DNA from: Rhizobiaceae bacterium
Lineage (GTDB): Bacteria > Pseudomonadota > Alphaproteobacteria > Rhizobiales > Rhizobiaceae
Length of the DNA: 64,000 nucleotides
Direction of reading: 5' to 3'
Assembly: GCA_023953835.1 (NCBI GenBank)
Contig: JAMLJB010000001.1
Location: 1,116,001 to 1,180,000, forward strand
Under the pieces are notes generated by a model. That model had not been told where the DNA came from. It ran no database searches and saw only the letters and a program-made list of their open reading frames with translations. The position numbers were made by a program, and so were the translations under genes. Each line of letters starts with the position of its first letter. The first letter of the stretch is position 1. Below are positions 1 through 10,426 of this stretch, piece after piece.

Positions 1-1257
1 CATTTCGACCTCTATCGCCTCACCTCACCGGACGAACTGGAGGAACTGGGGCTTGCCGAAGCACTGGAAACGGGCGTCGGCCTCGTGGAGTGGCCGGAAC
101 GCGCGGCGCTTCCCGAAAACGCCGTCACCATCTCGTTGGAACATGAGGGCGAAGGCCGCAAAGCGGTCATCAGTGGAGATGGTTCGGCCTTCGAACGCAT
201 CCGCCGCTCACTGGACATAAGGGCGTTTCTGTCCGCATACGGCTGGGGCGAGGCCGAACGGCGCTACCTGTTGGGCGACGCGTCGGCGCGCGCTTACGAA
301 ACAGTGCGCCTGTCCGGCGTGCGCGACCGCATCGTCATGAATTCGCCGCCATTGGTGCTCGGACCGCCTGTGCGCGACGGCAAACCTTACGCCGTGCTTG
401 CACACACCGCGCAGACCGTTTCGGCCTTTGTCACCATCGACCATGTTCTGCGGAAGGCCGGCATCGCCGCGCCGCAAATCTATGCCTCCGATCTAGGCAA
501 GGGCTTCCTTCTGATCGAACACCTTGGCACGGGGCCGTTTCTCGATGACGGCGAACCCGTTCGCGAGCGCTATGAAGCGGCGGCGCGCCTGCTGGCCGGG
601 CTGCACCGGCACGAATGGCCGACCGACATCGAAGTGGATGGCGCGCGCCACACAGTCCCACCTTTCGACCGGGACGCGATGCTGATCGAAGTCGGCCTGC
701 TCCTCGACTGGTACGTGCCCTACATGACCGGAGCGCCCGCGTCCGGTGCGATGCGCGATGATTTCGAGGCGCTGTGGAACGCCGCGCTCGACCGGATCGC
801 CGGGGAGGAAACCTCGCTGCTGATGCGTGATTTCCACTCGCCCAACATTGTCTGGCGAGGCGACAGGACGGGCAGCGACCGGATGGGCATTCTGGATTTT
901 CAGGATTCGATGATCGGGCCGACAAGCTACGATCTCGCATCGCTGGCGATGGACGCGCGCGTCACCATCCCGCCCGAACTGGAAGCGGCAATCGTCAATG
1001 CCTATCAGGAGGCGCGCGCCACCGACAGTCTGGACCACGATATGTTCGCTCTTTCTTACGCAACAATGGCCGCGCACCGGAACTCGAAAATCCTCGGCGG
1101 GTTCGTGCGGCTCGACCGGCGCGACGGCAAGCCCGCCTATCTCAGGCATCTGCCGCGCATCCGGGACTATGTGCGCCGCGCGCTGGTGCATCCCGGCCTG
1201 TCTGACCTGCGCCATTTCTATGAGCGGCACGGCCTGCTGGCCGAGGACCGCGCATGA
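1..1257 (+). CDS. TsaE / AmgK-like phosphotransferase fusion (5' partial)
   Basis: The open frame runs in from base 1, so the start is outside the window. The first 30 or so codons read HFDLYRL, then PDELEELG and LVEWPERA, the C-terminal part of TsaE, the ATPase of the tRNA t6A37 (threonylcarbamoyladenosine) complex. The same frame continues without a stop into about 350 residues of aminoglycoside-phosphotransferase fold: catalytic loop MRDFHSPN and metal-binding LDFQD. This half resembles AmgK, the anomeric MurNAc/GlcNAc kinase of the peptidoglycan-recycling bypass, and the next gene is MurU-like, which supports that role. The stop overlaps the next start (ATGA). The Walker A of TsaE is not in view. 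Seen: both homologies in one frame. Inferred: sugar specificity and a joint physiological role. Confidence 0.88.
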   Translation, partial: HFDLYRLTSPDELEELGLAEALETGVGLVEWPERAALPENAVTISLEHEGEGRKAVISGDGSAFERIRRSLDIRAFLSAYGWGEAERRYLLGDASARAYETVRLSGVRDRIVMNSPPLVLGPPVRDGKPYAVLAHTAQTVSAFVTIDHVLRKAGIAAPQIYASDLGKGFLLIEHLGTGPFLDDGEPVRERYEAAARLLAGLHRHEWPTDIEVDGARHTVPPFDRDAMLIEVGLLLDWYVPYMTGAPASGAMRDDFEALWNAALDRIAGEETSLLMRDFHSPNIVWRGDRTGSDRMGILDFQDSMIGPTSYDLASLAMDARVTIPPELEAAIVNAYQEARATDSLDHDMFALSYATMAAHRNSKILGGFVRLDRRDGKPAYLRHLPRIRDYVRRALVHPGLSDLRHFYERHGLLAEDRA

Positions 1258-1982
1258 GCTTCAGGCCCGACCACGCCATGGTGCTGGCCGCCGGGCTCGG
1301 CAAGCGCATGAGGCCAATCACCGACACGATCCCGAAGCCGTTGGTGAAGGTGGCGGGAAAGACGCTCATCGACCGGGGGCTGGACAGCCTTGCAGCGGCA
1401 GGGGTCGCGAGCGTGGTCGTCAATGTGCACTACCTGCCCGACCAGATCGTGCGCCATGTCGCGGGCCGGACCAAACCGAGTGTGACGATTTCCGACGAGA
1501 CCGCACAATTGCTGGATTCGGCGGGAGGCATCGTCAAGGCGCTGCCCCTTCTCGGCGAAAAGCCGTTCTACGTGCTCAACGCTGATACGTTCTGGATTGA
1601 CAGGAGCATTCCCGATCTCGACCGCCTCGCGCTTGCATGGCAGCCGCAGCGGATGGATATTCTGCTCATGCTTGCCGGATTCGATCAGGCCACGGGCCAT
1701 TCGGGTGGAACCGACTTTCTGCTTGACGCAGACGGCCGGTTGAGCCGTGCGAATGGCGACCCGGCAGGATTGATCTATGCGGGCGTTGCCATCGTTTCGC
1801 CTGGCATTTTCGATGGCGCGGAGGCGGTTCCCCATTCGCTGAACGCCTATTTCAATAGGGCGATCGAGCAGGGCCGGTTGTACGGCGTCAGGATGGAGGG
1901 TAGCTGGATCACCGTCGGGACGCCCGATGCGCTGGCTCCCGCCGAAGCCGCCGTCGCAAGGGCAATCGCCGGCAGCGCATGA
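1254..1982 (+). CDS. murU: MurU-like sugar-1-phosphate nucleotidyltransferase
   Basis: A 242-residue nucleotidyltransferase with the signature LAAGLGKRMRPIT (11-23), KPLVKVAGK (28-36) and the metal-binding NAD at 109-111, typical of NTP_transferase enzymes. Next to an AmgK-like kinase it most likely makes UDP-MurNAc from MurNAc-1-phosphate, completing the recycling route described in Pseudomonas and Caulobacter that bypasses de novo, fosfomycin-sensitive MurA synthesis. The ATG lies in the ATGA overlap with the upstream stop, and its own stop overlaps addB the same way, so translation is probably coupled. A general mannose-1-phosphate guanylyltransferase is the alternative; length and context favour MurU. 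Confidence 0.85.
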   Translation: MSFRPDHAMVLAAGLGKRMRPITDTIPKPLVKVAGKTLIDRGLDSLAAAGVASVVVNVHYLPDQIVRHVAGRTKPSVTISDETAQLLDSAGGIVKALPLLGEKPFYVLNADTFWIDRSIPDLDRLALAWQPQRMDILLMLAGFDQATGHSGGTDFLLDADGRLSRANGDPAGLIYAGVAIVSPGIFDGAEAVPHSLNAYFNRAIEQGRLYGVRMEGSWITVGTPDALAPAEAAVARAIAGSA

Positions 1983-4900
1983 CCGACCGCCGGACACCGC
2001 GCCTGTTCACAATTGCACCGGGCGCGCCGTTTCTAACCACTTTGGCCGAAGCGCTTGCGGGCGGAAGGCTGGTGCCCGGCTTCCAGCCGCAAGATGACCC
2101 GCTGGCGCTGGCCGACGCCACGATCTATGTCCCGACCCGCCGCGCCGCCCGCGAATTGAGGGCCGCCTTTGCGGAACTGGGCAAGGGAAAGGCGGCGATC
2201 CTGCCTACGATCAAGGCGCTGGGCGAGTTCGACGTCGAGGAAGCTGCGTTCGAGGCGGATGCCGAAGCGCTCACCCTCGTGCCGCCGATTTCGCCTTTCG
2301 ACCGCCTGTTGCTGCTGGCCCCGCTGGTCAGGCAATGGAAACAGAACCTGCCCGGCACGGTTGCGCGCCTCTATGACGAGGAAGTCATCGTGCCGGCCTC
2401 CACAGCGGATGCGCTGTGGCTGGCGCGCGACCTTGCCGCGCTGATGGACGAGGTGGAACTGGAAGGCGCGGACTGGGCGCGCCTGAAAACGCTGGTGACC
2501 GACAATCTTGCCGGGTGGTGGCAGGTCACGCTCGGCTTTCTGGAGATCGTGACAAGCCACTGGCCCGCCATTCTTGCGGAGCGCGGACAATCGAACCCGG
2601 CGGCGCACAGGGACGCGCTGCTGCGCGCCGAAGCGCGGCGGCTCGCCGCCCGACCGCCCGCCGGGCCGGTGATCGCGGCGGGTTCGACCGGCTCCATACC
2701 GGCGACAGCCGACCTCCTTTCGGTCATCGCCCGGCTGCCCAACGGCGCAGTCGTCCTGCCGGGGTTGGACAAGGACATGGACGATCCGACATGGCGGTTG
2801 CTCATGGACGCCGATTCCGATGCGTCCGTTTTCGGCCATCCGCAATTCGGTCTGGCCAAGCTGCTGGGGAAGATGGGGGCATCACGCTCCGAAATCGCTG
2901 AAATCGGTTCGCCTTCGCCTGCGTTGCAGGATCGATCATGGATCGTGGGCGAGGCGCTGCTTCCAGCCGAGGCGACCGACGCATGGATCGGAAGCCGCGC
3001 CGCAAGAAGTGCCGGGCGCATCGGCGAGGCGCTTGCCAATGTCAGCCTCATCGAGGCGGCCAATGAGCGCGACGAGGCGGCAGCCGTGGCGCTTGCCCTG
3101 CGGCTGGCGATCGAAGGCGAAGGCGCTACCGCCGCGCTGGTCACAGGCGACCGGAGCCTGGCGCGACGCGTTGCGACCGAGCTGCGCCGCTTCGGCATCG
3201 AGGCGGACGATTCGGGCGGGACGCCGCTCGCCAACACCCCGCCTGCCGGCATGCTGCGCCTTCTCGTACAGGCCGTTTTCGAGCCCGGCGACCCGGTCGC
3301 GATCCTCTCCTTGCTCAAGCATCCGCTGCTGCATCTCGAAATGCCCCGCCGCGCCGTCAGGCACGCAGCCGAAACCATCGAACTGGTCGCATTGCGCGGC
3401 GGCGTGGGGCGACCCGACATCGCCCGTCTTGGCGAACTGTTCGAGAAGAGGCTGGAGAACTTCGCACGCCAAAAGCGGCATCCGCCACACTGGATGCACA
3501 GGCTCGGTGCGGAGCGCTTGCAGGACGCAAGGGAGGTGCTTGCTCGGCTCCATGCGGCGCTGGAGCCTCTCGCCCGCATGCGCACCGCCCGCGGCATCGA
3601 ACTGACCGCATTGCTGACGGCGACGGTGCAGGCGTTCGAGGCGCTGGGGCGCTCGGAAGAAGGCGCACTTGACGCGCTCTACGGCCATGAGGCCGGGGCT
3701 TCGCTTGCCGATGTCCTGCGCGACCTGATCGGCACGTCGGTGTCCTTTGCGCTGGAGCCGCAGGAATGGCCCGCCGTGCTCAACGCTCTGGTTGCGCCGG
3801 AAGTCGTCAAGCCAACAAGCGTAAGCGATCCGCGCGTGTCGATCTGGGGCGCGCTTGAGGCGCGGTTGCAGGATGTGGACACGCTGGTGCTGGCCGGCCT
3901 GAACGAAGGAAGCTGGCCGCGCAAGCCCGAATCCGACCGCCTGATGTCGCGCGTGATGAAGGCCGGAATCGAGCTGGAACCGCCGGAGCGGCGCATCGGT
4001 CTTGCCGCGCACGACTTCCAGATGGGGATGGGCGCGCAAAATGTGATCCTGAGCCGCTCCGCGCGCGACGGGGACGCACCCGCCGTTCCGTCGCGCTGGC
4101 TGCAACGGCTTCTGGCCTTTGTCGGTGAGGCGCAGGCAACGCCGATGAAAAGGCGCGGCGACCGCTTGATACGGTCGAGCCGCGCGCTGGACGAAGGCGA
4201 GCGCCAATCCTTTGCGCGCCGCCCGAACCCGAAGCCGCCGCTGGAACTGCGCCCCACGCATTTTTCCGTCACGGAAATCGAGACGTTGAGGCGCGATCCT
4301 TACGCGGTCTATGCCCGGCGCATCCTCGACCTGAAGCTGCTCGGCCCGCTGATCCGCGACCCCGGCGCGGCGGAGCGCGGCACCTTGTTCCACGCCATCC
4401 TGCACCGCTTTTCTCTGTCCGGGATCGACCCGCGCAGCCCTGTGGCGCTGGACCGGCTCCTGTCCGATGGTCGCGCCTGTTTTGGCGAAGCGGACCTTCC
4501 CGACGACGTTCACGCGGTGTGGTGGCCGCGCTTCGAGCGCCTTGCGAGCGGCATTCTGGAATGGGAGGCAAGCCGCGCCCTCAACGTCGTCTCGCGGCAT
4601 GCCGAAGTGCATGCGGAAAGGACCGTCGTCGGGGCAACCGGCGTCACATTGTCGGGCGACGCCGACCGCATGGATTTGCTGGCGGGCGGAATGGTCGACA
4701 TCATCGACTACAAGACCGGCTCCTCACCCTCCCTGCGGCAGGCGCGGATGCTGGTTTCACCGCAGCTCGCATTGGAAGCAGCGCTGTTGCAGCGCGGCGC
4801 GTTCCGTGAAATCGGCGCGCATGAGGTGGCCGACCTTGCCTATGTCCGCCTCAGGCCGGATGGCGAAGTCGAGCACGAATCCCTGCTCGATATCAGGGGC

Positions 4901-5104
4901 AGCGAGATCAGCGGGCGAGAACTCGCGGCGCTGTCATGGCTGCGCCTCGAAGAACTGCTCGCCCACTACAAGGTCGAGGACAATGGCTATTTGTCACGCG
5001 CCCTTCCCTTCCGCGAAGGCGCGACGGACGGCGACTACGACCATCTCGCGCGCGTTCTGGAATGGTCTGCGGGCGGCGATGCGCCGGAAGGAGGCGAGGC
5101 GTGA
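1979..5104 (+). CDS. addB: double-strand break repair protein AddB (alphaproteobacterial type)
   Basis: A 1041-residue protein, the usual length for alphaproteobacterial AddB, immediately upstream of addA. The N-terminal half is an inactivated helicase-like region. The C-terminal PDDEXK nuclease domain shows ERGTLFHAILHRF near 799-811 and IIDYKTG near 905-912, supplying the catalytic Asp and Lys. With AddA it forms the helicase-nuclease that resects DNA ends and loads RecA, replacing RecBCD. ATG start in an ATGA overlap with murU. Confidence 0.95.
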   Translation: MTDRRTPRLFTIAPGAPFLTTLAEALAGGRLVPGFQPQDDPLALADATIYVPTRRAARELRAAFAELGKGKAAILPTIKALGEFDVEEAAFEADAEALTLVPPISPFDRLLLLAPLVRQWKQNLPGTVARLYDEEVIVPASTADALWLARDLAALMDEVELEGADWARLKTLVTDNLAGWWQVTLGFLEIVTSHWPAILAERGQSNPAAHRDALLRAEARRLAARPPAGPVIAAGSTGSIPATADLLSVIARLPNGAVVLPGLDKDMDDPTWRLLMDADSDASVFGHPQFGLAKLLGKMGASRSEIAEIGSPSPALQDRSWIVGEALLPAEATDAWIGSRAARSAGRIGEALANVSLIEAANERDEAAAVALALRLAIEGEGATAALVTGDRSLARRVATELRRFGIEADDSGGTPLANTPPAGMLRLLVQAVFEPGDPVAILSLLKHPLLHLEMPRRAVRHAAETIELVALRGGVGRPDIARLGELFEKRLENFARQKRHPPHWMHRLGAERLQDAREVLARLHAALEPLARMRTARGIELTALLTATVQAFEALGRSEEGALDALYGHEAGASLADVLRDLIGTSVSFALEPQEWPAVLNALVAPEVVKPTSVSDPRVSIWGALEARLQDVDTLVLAGLNEGSWPRKPESDRLMSRVMKAGIELEPPERRIGLAAHDFQMGMGAQNVILSRSARDGDAPAVPSRWLQRLLAFVGEAQATPMKRRGDRLIRSSRALDEGERQSFARRPNPKPPLELRPTHFSVTEIETLRRDPYAVYARRILDLKLLGPLIRDPGAAERGTLFHAILHRFSLSGIDPRSPVALDRLLSDGRACFGEADLPDDVHAVWWPRFERLASGILEWEASRALNVVSRHAEVHAERTVVGATGVTLSGDADRMDLLAGGMVDIIDYKTGSSPSLRQARMLVSPQLALEAALLQRGAFREIGAHEVADLAYVRLRPDGEVEHESLLDIRGSEISGRELAALSWLRLEELLAHYKVEDNGYLSRALPFREGATDGDYDHLARVLEWSAGGDAPEGGEA

Positions 5105-8100
5105 ACAAACCGCGCGTCATTCCTCCGCAAACGCTCGCCGCGCAGGCAACCGCGTCGGATCCCCGCAACTCCGCCTGGGTCTCGGCGAATGCGGGTTCCG
5201 GCAAGACGCATGTGCTGTCGCAGCGCGTCATCCGGCTCTTGCTCGGCAACACCGATCCGGCCCGCATCCTGTGCCTGACCTATACGCGCGCCGCCGCCGC
5301 GAACATGGCGAACAGGGTCTTCAGGGAATTGTCGGCATGGACGGCACTGCCGGATGAAGAGCTGGCGGACGCAATCGCCCGGCTCGACGGCGCGCGCCCC
5401 GGAGCGGCGAAGCTTGGGCTTGCGCGGCGGCTTTTCAGCAAGGCGCTCGAAACGCCTGGCGGGCTGAAGATCCAGACCATCCATGCGTTTTGCGAATCCG
5501 TGCTGCACCAGTTTCCGCTCGAGGCCAACATTGCCGCGCATTTTGAACTGCTCGACTCCAAGATGGAGCAGGCACTGGTCGAGGAGGCGCGGCGCGACCT
5601 GATTTCCGGCGCAGCGGATGGCGGCAATCTGGAACTGGCGGACGCCTTCGCAACAGTGCTGGAACGCGGCGGCGAGTTCGGCCTCGACAAGCTGCTGGGC
5701 GAGATCATCCAGCGGCGCGACGGCATCCGGCGGTTCATCGATGTCTCCCGTTTCGGGCCTGACGAAACCGACCGCGCCTTTGCGCCGCTTTTCACGGAGT
5801 TCGGTTTCCTGCCCGCGGAGACGGCTGAAAGCATCGCGGACAGCGTGTGGCCGCTGCCCGGCTTTTCACCGCCCGAGTTCAGCGATTTCGTTCAGGCGGC
5901 GGATGCCGCGGGCGCGGCCTTCGTGCAGAACAACATACTTCCGGACGCAATCGCCGGCTTTCAGGAAACCGATCCTGTGCGCAGGCTGGGCCTGCTTGCC
6001 AAAGCCTTTCTCAAAAAGGATGGGCAGGCCTATGGCGAGCGGTCGTTCGCCAAGGGACTGCGCCAGCGCATCCCCGACATCATCGAGCGTTGCGCCAACG
6101 CGGCGGAGGTGCTGCGCACCGCGCGCGACCGGCTGGCGCTCTATCGGATGCTCGAAGGCACGGCGGCGGCGCTGACGGTGGCCGACCGGCTGATCGGGCG
6201 CTACGAATATCTGAAAACCAGCCGGGGCTTTCTTGACTTCAACGATCTGATTACGCGCACGGTGCGGCTGCTGTCGCGACCGGATGCGGGAATGTGGGTC
6301 CAGTACAAGCTGGACAAGGGCATCGACCACATATTGCTGGACGAGGCGCAGGACACCAGTCCCGACCAGTGGCAGGTTGTCAAAAGCATAGCGCGCGAGT
6401 TCTTTTCAGGGCAGAGCGCGCGCGATGCGGCGCGCACCATTTTCGCGGTGGGCGACGAGAAGCAGTCGATCTATTCGTTTCAGGGTGCGGCGCCGGAAAG
6501 CTTCGCCGAATCCGGGCGGGAGTTCGCGCGGCTGGTTGCCGGTGCGAAGAAGCCTTTCGAGCCGGTGAGGCTCACGCTTTCCTTCCGGTCCACCAAGGAC
6601 GTGCTGCACGCGGTGGACCGCGTGTTCGAAAGCCCCGAGGCCCGGCGCGGACTGGCCGACGAAACCATCGTCCACACCGCGTTGCGCGACCAGGAGCCCG
6701 GCTATGTCGAGGTTTGGGAATCGATCGGCGCGGAACAGGTCGAGGAGCCGGAGGACTGGCGCAGGGCCATCGACCATGCCGCCGCCCCGGCGGTGAGGCT
6801 TGCCGAACAGGTGGCGCGCACCATCGCCGGGTGGCTGAATGACCGGGAGATTATCGAGGGCAAGGGCAGGCAGGTGCGGCCCGGCGACGTGCTGGTGCTG
6901 GTGCGCAAGCGCGACAGCTTCGTGCACGCGCTTTCGCGCAGCCTCAAGGAGCTGGGCATTCCCGTGGCCGGCGCGGACCGGCTGAAGCTCGCGGGCCATA
7001 TCGCCGTGCAGGACATGCTGGCGCTTGGCCGCTTCCTGTTGCAGGCTGAAGACGATCTTTCGCTGGCCGCCCTCCTCAAAAGCCCGATCTTCGGCCTCAG
7101 CGAGGAACGGCTTTTCGACGTGGCCGCCCGGCGTCCGCGCGGCATGTCGCTCATTCACGCCATGCGCCGGCTTGCCGCCGACGAGGCCGACGTGCGCGCC
7201 GTGGTCGAACTGCTCGACCGCTGGTCGAGCGAGGCGGCCTACAAGCCGCCCTTCGAGTTCTACAGCAACGTGCTCCAGCGCGACGAGGTGCGGCGCCGGA
7301 TGATCGCGAGGCTCGGCCATGAAGCGGGCGACATTCTGGATGAATTCCTGAGTTTCTGCCTCGCGGAAGAGCGGACCGGTCTGCCCGGATTGACTGCTTT
7401 CATCACCACGCTGGAAACGGCGGGGCCGGAAATCAAGCGCGAGATGGACCAGACCCGCAACGAGGTGCGCGTGATGACGGTGCACGCATCGAAGGGACTG
7501 GAAGCGCCGGTCGTGTTTCTGGTCGACAGCGGCAGTGCACCCTTCTCCGACCAGCATTTGCCGCGCCTCATGCCGTTTTCGCCGACAGGCGACATGCGGC
7601 ATGTGCAAGGCTTCCTCTGGCGCTCCGACTCCGAAGTGAAGAACAGCGTGACGGAGCGCGTTCGCGACGATTTGAAGGATCGCGCCGACGACGAATACAG
7701 GCGGCTACTTTATGTCGGCATGACGCGCGCGGAGGACCGGCTCATCGTGTGCGGCTATCATGGCAGGCGTGCGCCCGCGCCGAATGTGTGGCACCGGCTG
7801 GTGATGAACGCCTTGAGCAACGAAGCGTCCATCGAACGGCACCCGCATCCTGACGGGCAAGGCGACATTATCCGCTATCGGGTGACGCAGACACCGGGCA
7901 AGCCGGTTGCGGCGGATGATGCCGCTGGCGAGGCAAGCGAGGCGGAGGAAATTTTCTCGCTGCCGCCGCTTGGCCCCCCCGAGGTGCTGCCGCGACCGCT
8001 TTCGCCCTCCGGTGCGGCGGCCATCATCGAACCGGCCCCCGAAGCCGCCTTCGATCCTCGGTCGCCGGTCCTCGACGGGCAGGCAGACACCTCGTTCGCT

Positions 8101-8616
8101 GCCGCGCGCGGTTCGGCAATGCATCGCATGTTGCAGGCGCTGCCCGCCGTTCCCGAGGCGGACAGGAGTGCGGCCGCCGGGCGCTTCCTGTCGCTCTTCG
8201 CGCGAGATTGGCCGGACAGCGAGCGGCAGGCGGCATGGCGGTCTGTCCAGACGATCCTCAACGATCCGTTCTACGCGCCGCTCTTTGCCGAGGGCTCGCG
8301 CGCCGAAGTTGCGGTGGCGGGCACGCTCGACATCCGCGGGAAGCAACGTTTCGTATCCGGCAAAATCGACCGGCTCGCGGTGACGCAGGACGCCGTGCAG
8401 ATCGTCGATTTCAAGACGAACCGGCCTCCGCCGCTTTCGCTGGACCAGGTGCCGGTCGCCTATGTGCTGCAACTTTCACTTTATGCGCAATTGCTCAGGC
8501 CGCTCTATCCGGGCCGCGTGATACGCGCCGCCCTGCTCTACACCGAAGCGCCGAGGCTGATTCCGGTGCCGGAAAATGCGCTGGCCGCAGCGCTTGCCCG
8601 ACTCACTCAAGCGTGA
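5101..8616 (+). CDS. addA: helicase-nuclease subunit AddA
   Basis: The chosen start is GTG at 5101, directly after a strong GGAAGGAGG ribosome site and overlapping the addB stop (GTGA), giving 1171 residues. An upstream in-frame ATG at 4936 lies inside addB and is not credible. UvrD-type motifs in order: Walker [10 protein letters not shown] (about 28-36), [11 protein letters not shown] (about 413-423), [13 protein letters not shown] (451-463), TVHASKGLE (about 794), [12 protein letters not shown] (about 869). The C-terminal PDDEXK nuclease shows RGSAMHRML and VDFKTN (about 1102). It is the ATP-driven motor and second nuclease of AddAB. Confidence 0.96.
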   Translation: MNKPRVIPPQTLAAQATASDPRNSAWVSANAGSGKTHVLSQRVIRLLLGNTDPARILCLTYTRAAAANMANRVFRELSAWTALPDEELADAIARLDGARPGAAKLGLARRLFSKALETPGGLKIQTIHAFCESVLHQFPLEANIAAHFELLDSKMEQALVEEARRDLISGAADGGNLELADAFATVLERGGEFGLDKLLGEIIQRRDGIRRFIDVSRFGPDETDRAFAPLFTEFGFLPAETAESIADSVWPLPGFSPPEFSDFVQAADAAGAAFVQNNILPDAIAGFQETDPVRRLGLLAKAFLKKDGQAYGERSFAKGLRQRIPDIIERCANAAEVLRTARDRLALYRMLEGTAAALTVADRLIGRYEYLKTSRGFLDFNDLITRTVRLLSRPDAGMWVQYKLDKGIDHILLDEAQDTSPDQWQVVKSIAREFFSGQSARDAARTIFAVGDEKQSIYSFQGAAPESFAESGREFARLVAGAKKPFEPVRLTLSFRSTKDVLHAVDRVFESPEARRGLADETIVHTALRDQEPGYVEVWESIGAEQVEEPEDWRRAIDHAAAPAVRLAEQVARTIAGWLNDREIIEGKGRQVRPGDVLVLVRKRDSFVHALSRSLKELGIPVAGADRLKLAGHIAVQDMLALGRFLLQAEDDLSLAALLKSPIFGLSEERLFDVAARRPRGMSLIHAMRRLAADEADVRAVVELLDRWSSEAAYKPPFEFYSNVLQRDEVRRRMIARLGHEAGDILDEFLSFCLAEERTGLPGLTAFITTLETAGPEIKREMDQTRNEVRVMTVHASKGLEAPVVFLVDSGSAPFSDQHLPRLMPFSPTGDMRHVQGFLWRSDSEVKNSVTERVRDDLKDRADDEYRRLLYVGMTRAEDRLIVCGYHGRRAPAPNVWHRLVMNALSNEASIERHPHPDGQGDIIRYRVTQTPGKPVAADDAAGEASEAEEIFSLPPLGPPEVLPRPLSPSGAAAIIEPAPEAAFDPRSPVLDGQADTSFAAARGSAMHRMLQALPAVPEADRSAAAGRFLSLFARDWPDSERQAAWRSVQTILNDPFYAPLFAEGSRAEVAVAGTLDIRGKQRFVSGKIDRLAVTQDAVQIVDFKTNRPPPLSLDQVPVAYVLQLSLYAQLLRPLYPGRVIRAALLYTEAPRLIPVPENALAAALARLTQA

Positions 8617-8690
8617 CACAAGATCGGCTTGAAAGGCGGGCGCCGAACCACCACATTTGGTTGCAACTTCGATTTCGAGAGGAATTCAGC

Positions 8691-9014
8691 ATGGCCACTG
8701 TCAAGGTAGACAAGAACAACTTCAAGGCCGATGTGCTCGACGCCAAGGAGCCCGTCGTTGTCGATTTCTGGGCGGAGTGGTGCGGTCCCTGCAAGATGAT
8801 CGGCCCGTCGCTGGAAGAGATTTCGAGCGAACTCGGCGGCAAGGCCAAGATCGCCAAGCTGAACATCGACGAAAACCCGGAACTCGCCGCGCAGTTCGGC
8901 GTGCGTTCAATTCCCACGCTGATGATCTTCAAGGGCGGCGAAGTGGCCGACATCAAGGTCGGCGCGCTCCCCAAGACGGCGCTTTCGCACTGGATCAACG
9001 GCGCGGTCGCCTGA
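8691..9014 (+). CDS. trxA: thioredoxin 1
   Basis: A 107-residue thioredoxin with active site WCGPC (30-34) and the cis-proline motif SIPTL. It is a cytosolic dithiol reductant for ribonucleotide reductase, PAPS reductase and peroxidases. ATG preceded by GAGAGGAAT. It follows addA by 74 bases and ends 22 bases before a terminator, so it may have its own promoter or be the last gene of the operon. Confidence 0.98.
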   Translation: MATVKVDKNNFKADVLDAKEPVVVDFWAEWCGPCKMIGPSLEEISSELGGKAKIAKLNIDENPELAAQFGVRSIPTLMIFKGGEVADIKVGALPKTALSHWINGAVA

Positions 9015-9036
9015 AGCATCTATCGCTGACGGAAAG

Positions 9037-9058
9037 GCCCGGCATTGCCGGGCTTTTT
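9037..9058. terminator. bidirectional rho-independent terminator between trxA and folC
   Basis: Perfect 7-bp stem GCCCGGC / GCCGGGC with ATT loop, followed by TTTTT on the plus strand and preceded by AAA (TTT on the minus strand). It sits between the convergent trxA and folC and can serve both. Confidence 0.85.
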
Positions 9059-9062
9059 CGTT

Positions 9063-10397
9063 TCAGGTGGGCGGCGTGCCGTTTTCGGCCAGCACCTGCC
9101 CGGCGAGATAGAGCGACCCGCAGATCAGGATGCGCGGCGGCGTTTCGGCAGCACTCCATGTGTCACGCAGCAGCATCAGCGCATTTGCGACCGAGCTGAC
9201 AGGCTCCGCCGAAAGCCCTGCCGCCTGCGCATAGACCGCAAGCTCAGAGTTAGGAACACTGGAGTCGCTCATGCTGACCGGCACCGTATAGACATGGCGC
9301 GCCATGCCGTGAAACGGTAGAAAATAGCCGGTCTGGTCCTTCGTGTTGATCATTCCCGAAATGAGGAACAGTGGGCGCGGCTGTTTTTCCTCCAGTTCCG
9401 CGAGCGCTTCGGCGACGACCACACCCGCGCCGGGATTATGACCGCCATCCACCCACAATTCCGCGCCGGGAGGGACAAGTTCCGCCAGCCGCCCGGTGGT
9501 GAGGCGCTGCATGCGTCCTGGCCACTCGACATTCGTCATCGCCCGGTCCGCATCGTCGGCGTCGAACTCGAACCCGGCGGTCCGTACCGCCGTGATGGCC
9601 GCTGCCGCGTTGGCGAACTGATGGCGGCCAAGCAGGCGCGGGCGAGAAAGGTCCATCAGCCCGGTCTCGTCCTGATAGACCATGCGGCGGTTTTCCTCAA
9701 AGGCGAAGAAATCCTGACCGTAGACGAGCAAGGGGCAACCCAGCCGCACGGCCCGGTCGACCAGCACAGCTTCCGCCTCGTCATGATCCTGCTGGCCGAT
9801 CACTACCGGGCATCCCGGCTTTATGATTCCGGCCTTTTCGGCTGCGATCAGCTCGACCCGGTCTCCGAGATAGGCTTCATGGTCCATCGAGATCGGCATG
9901 ATGAGCGAAACGGCAGGATTGCGGATGACGTTCGTGGCGTCGAAGCGCCCGCCAAGCCCGACTTCGATGATGGCCGCGTCGGCGGGATATTCGGAGAACA
10001 GCAAAAACGTCGCCGCCGTCAGGATCTCGAAAACGGTAATCGTCTGGCCGTCATTGACCTTCGCGATCCGCGCGATGGTTTCCGCCAGCACATCGTCGGC
10101 GACCAGCCTGCCGCCGCCCGGCGCGCCCAGCCGGTAGCGCTCGTGCCAGTTCACCAGATGCGGCGATGTGTGCACGTGGACGCTGTAGCCCGCTTCCTCC
10201 ATCAGCGCGCGCGCGAAGGCGGCCGCTGAACCCTTGCCGTTGGTTCCCGCAATGTGGATGACCGGTGGCAGGCGGTCCTGGGGAGTGCCCAGTTTATCGA
10301 GAAGCCGCGAGACACGCTCCAGCGAAAGGTCGAAGCCCTTCGGGTGCAGCGCCATAAGGCGCTCGATCTCGCGGTCTGCGGCCTTTTCCTTGGTCAA
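9063..10397 (-). CDS. folC: bifunctional folylpolyglutamate synthase / dihydrofolate synthase
   Basis: A 444-residue Mur-ligase-fold enzyme with the P-loop GTNGKGS at 51-57, IEVGLGGRFDATN, and WVDGGHNPGA in the C-terminal domain. It adds Glu to dihydropteroate and further Glu residues to folates. Last gene of the trpF-trpB-trpA-accD-folC run, 29 bases after accD; length is normal for the family. Confidence 0.96.
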   Translation of the reverse strand: MTKEKAADREIERLMALHPKGFDLSLERVSRLLDKLGTPQDRLPPVIHIAGTNGKGSAAAFARALMEEAGYSVHVHTSPHLVNWHERYRLGAPGGGRLVADDVLAETIARIAKVNDGQTITVFEILTAATFLLFSEYPADAAIIEVGLGGRFDATNVIRNPAVSLIMPISMDHEAYLGDRVELIAAEKAGIIKPGCPVVIGQQDHDEAEAVLVDRAVRLGCPLLVYGQDFFAFEENRRMVYQDETGLMDLSRPRLLGRHQFANAAAAITAVRTAGFEFDADDADRAMTNVEWPGRMQRLTTGRLAELVPPGAELWVDGGHNPGAGVVVAEALAELEEKQPRPLFLISGMINTKDQTGYFLPFHGMARHVYTVPVSMSDSSVPNSELAVYAQAAGLSAEPVSSVANALMLLRDTWSAAETPPRILICGSLYLAGQVLAENGTPPT

Positions 10398-10426
10398 TTC
10401 AACAAGCCTTGCGGAAGCGCCTGCTT

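Noticed and set aside
2936..4612. Long minus-strand frame inside addB
   Set aside because: addB has clear motifs through this region; the antisense frame shows none.
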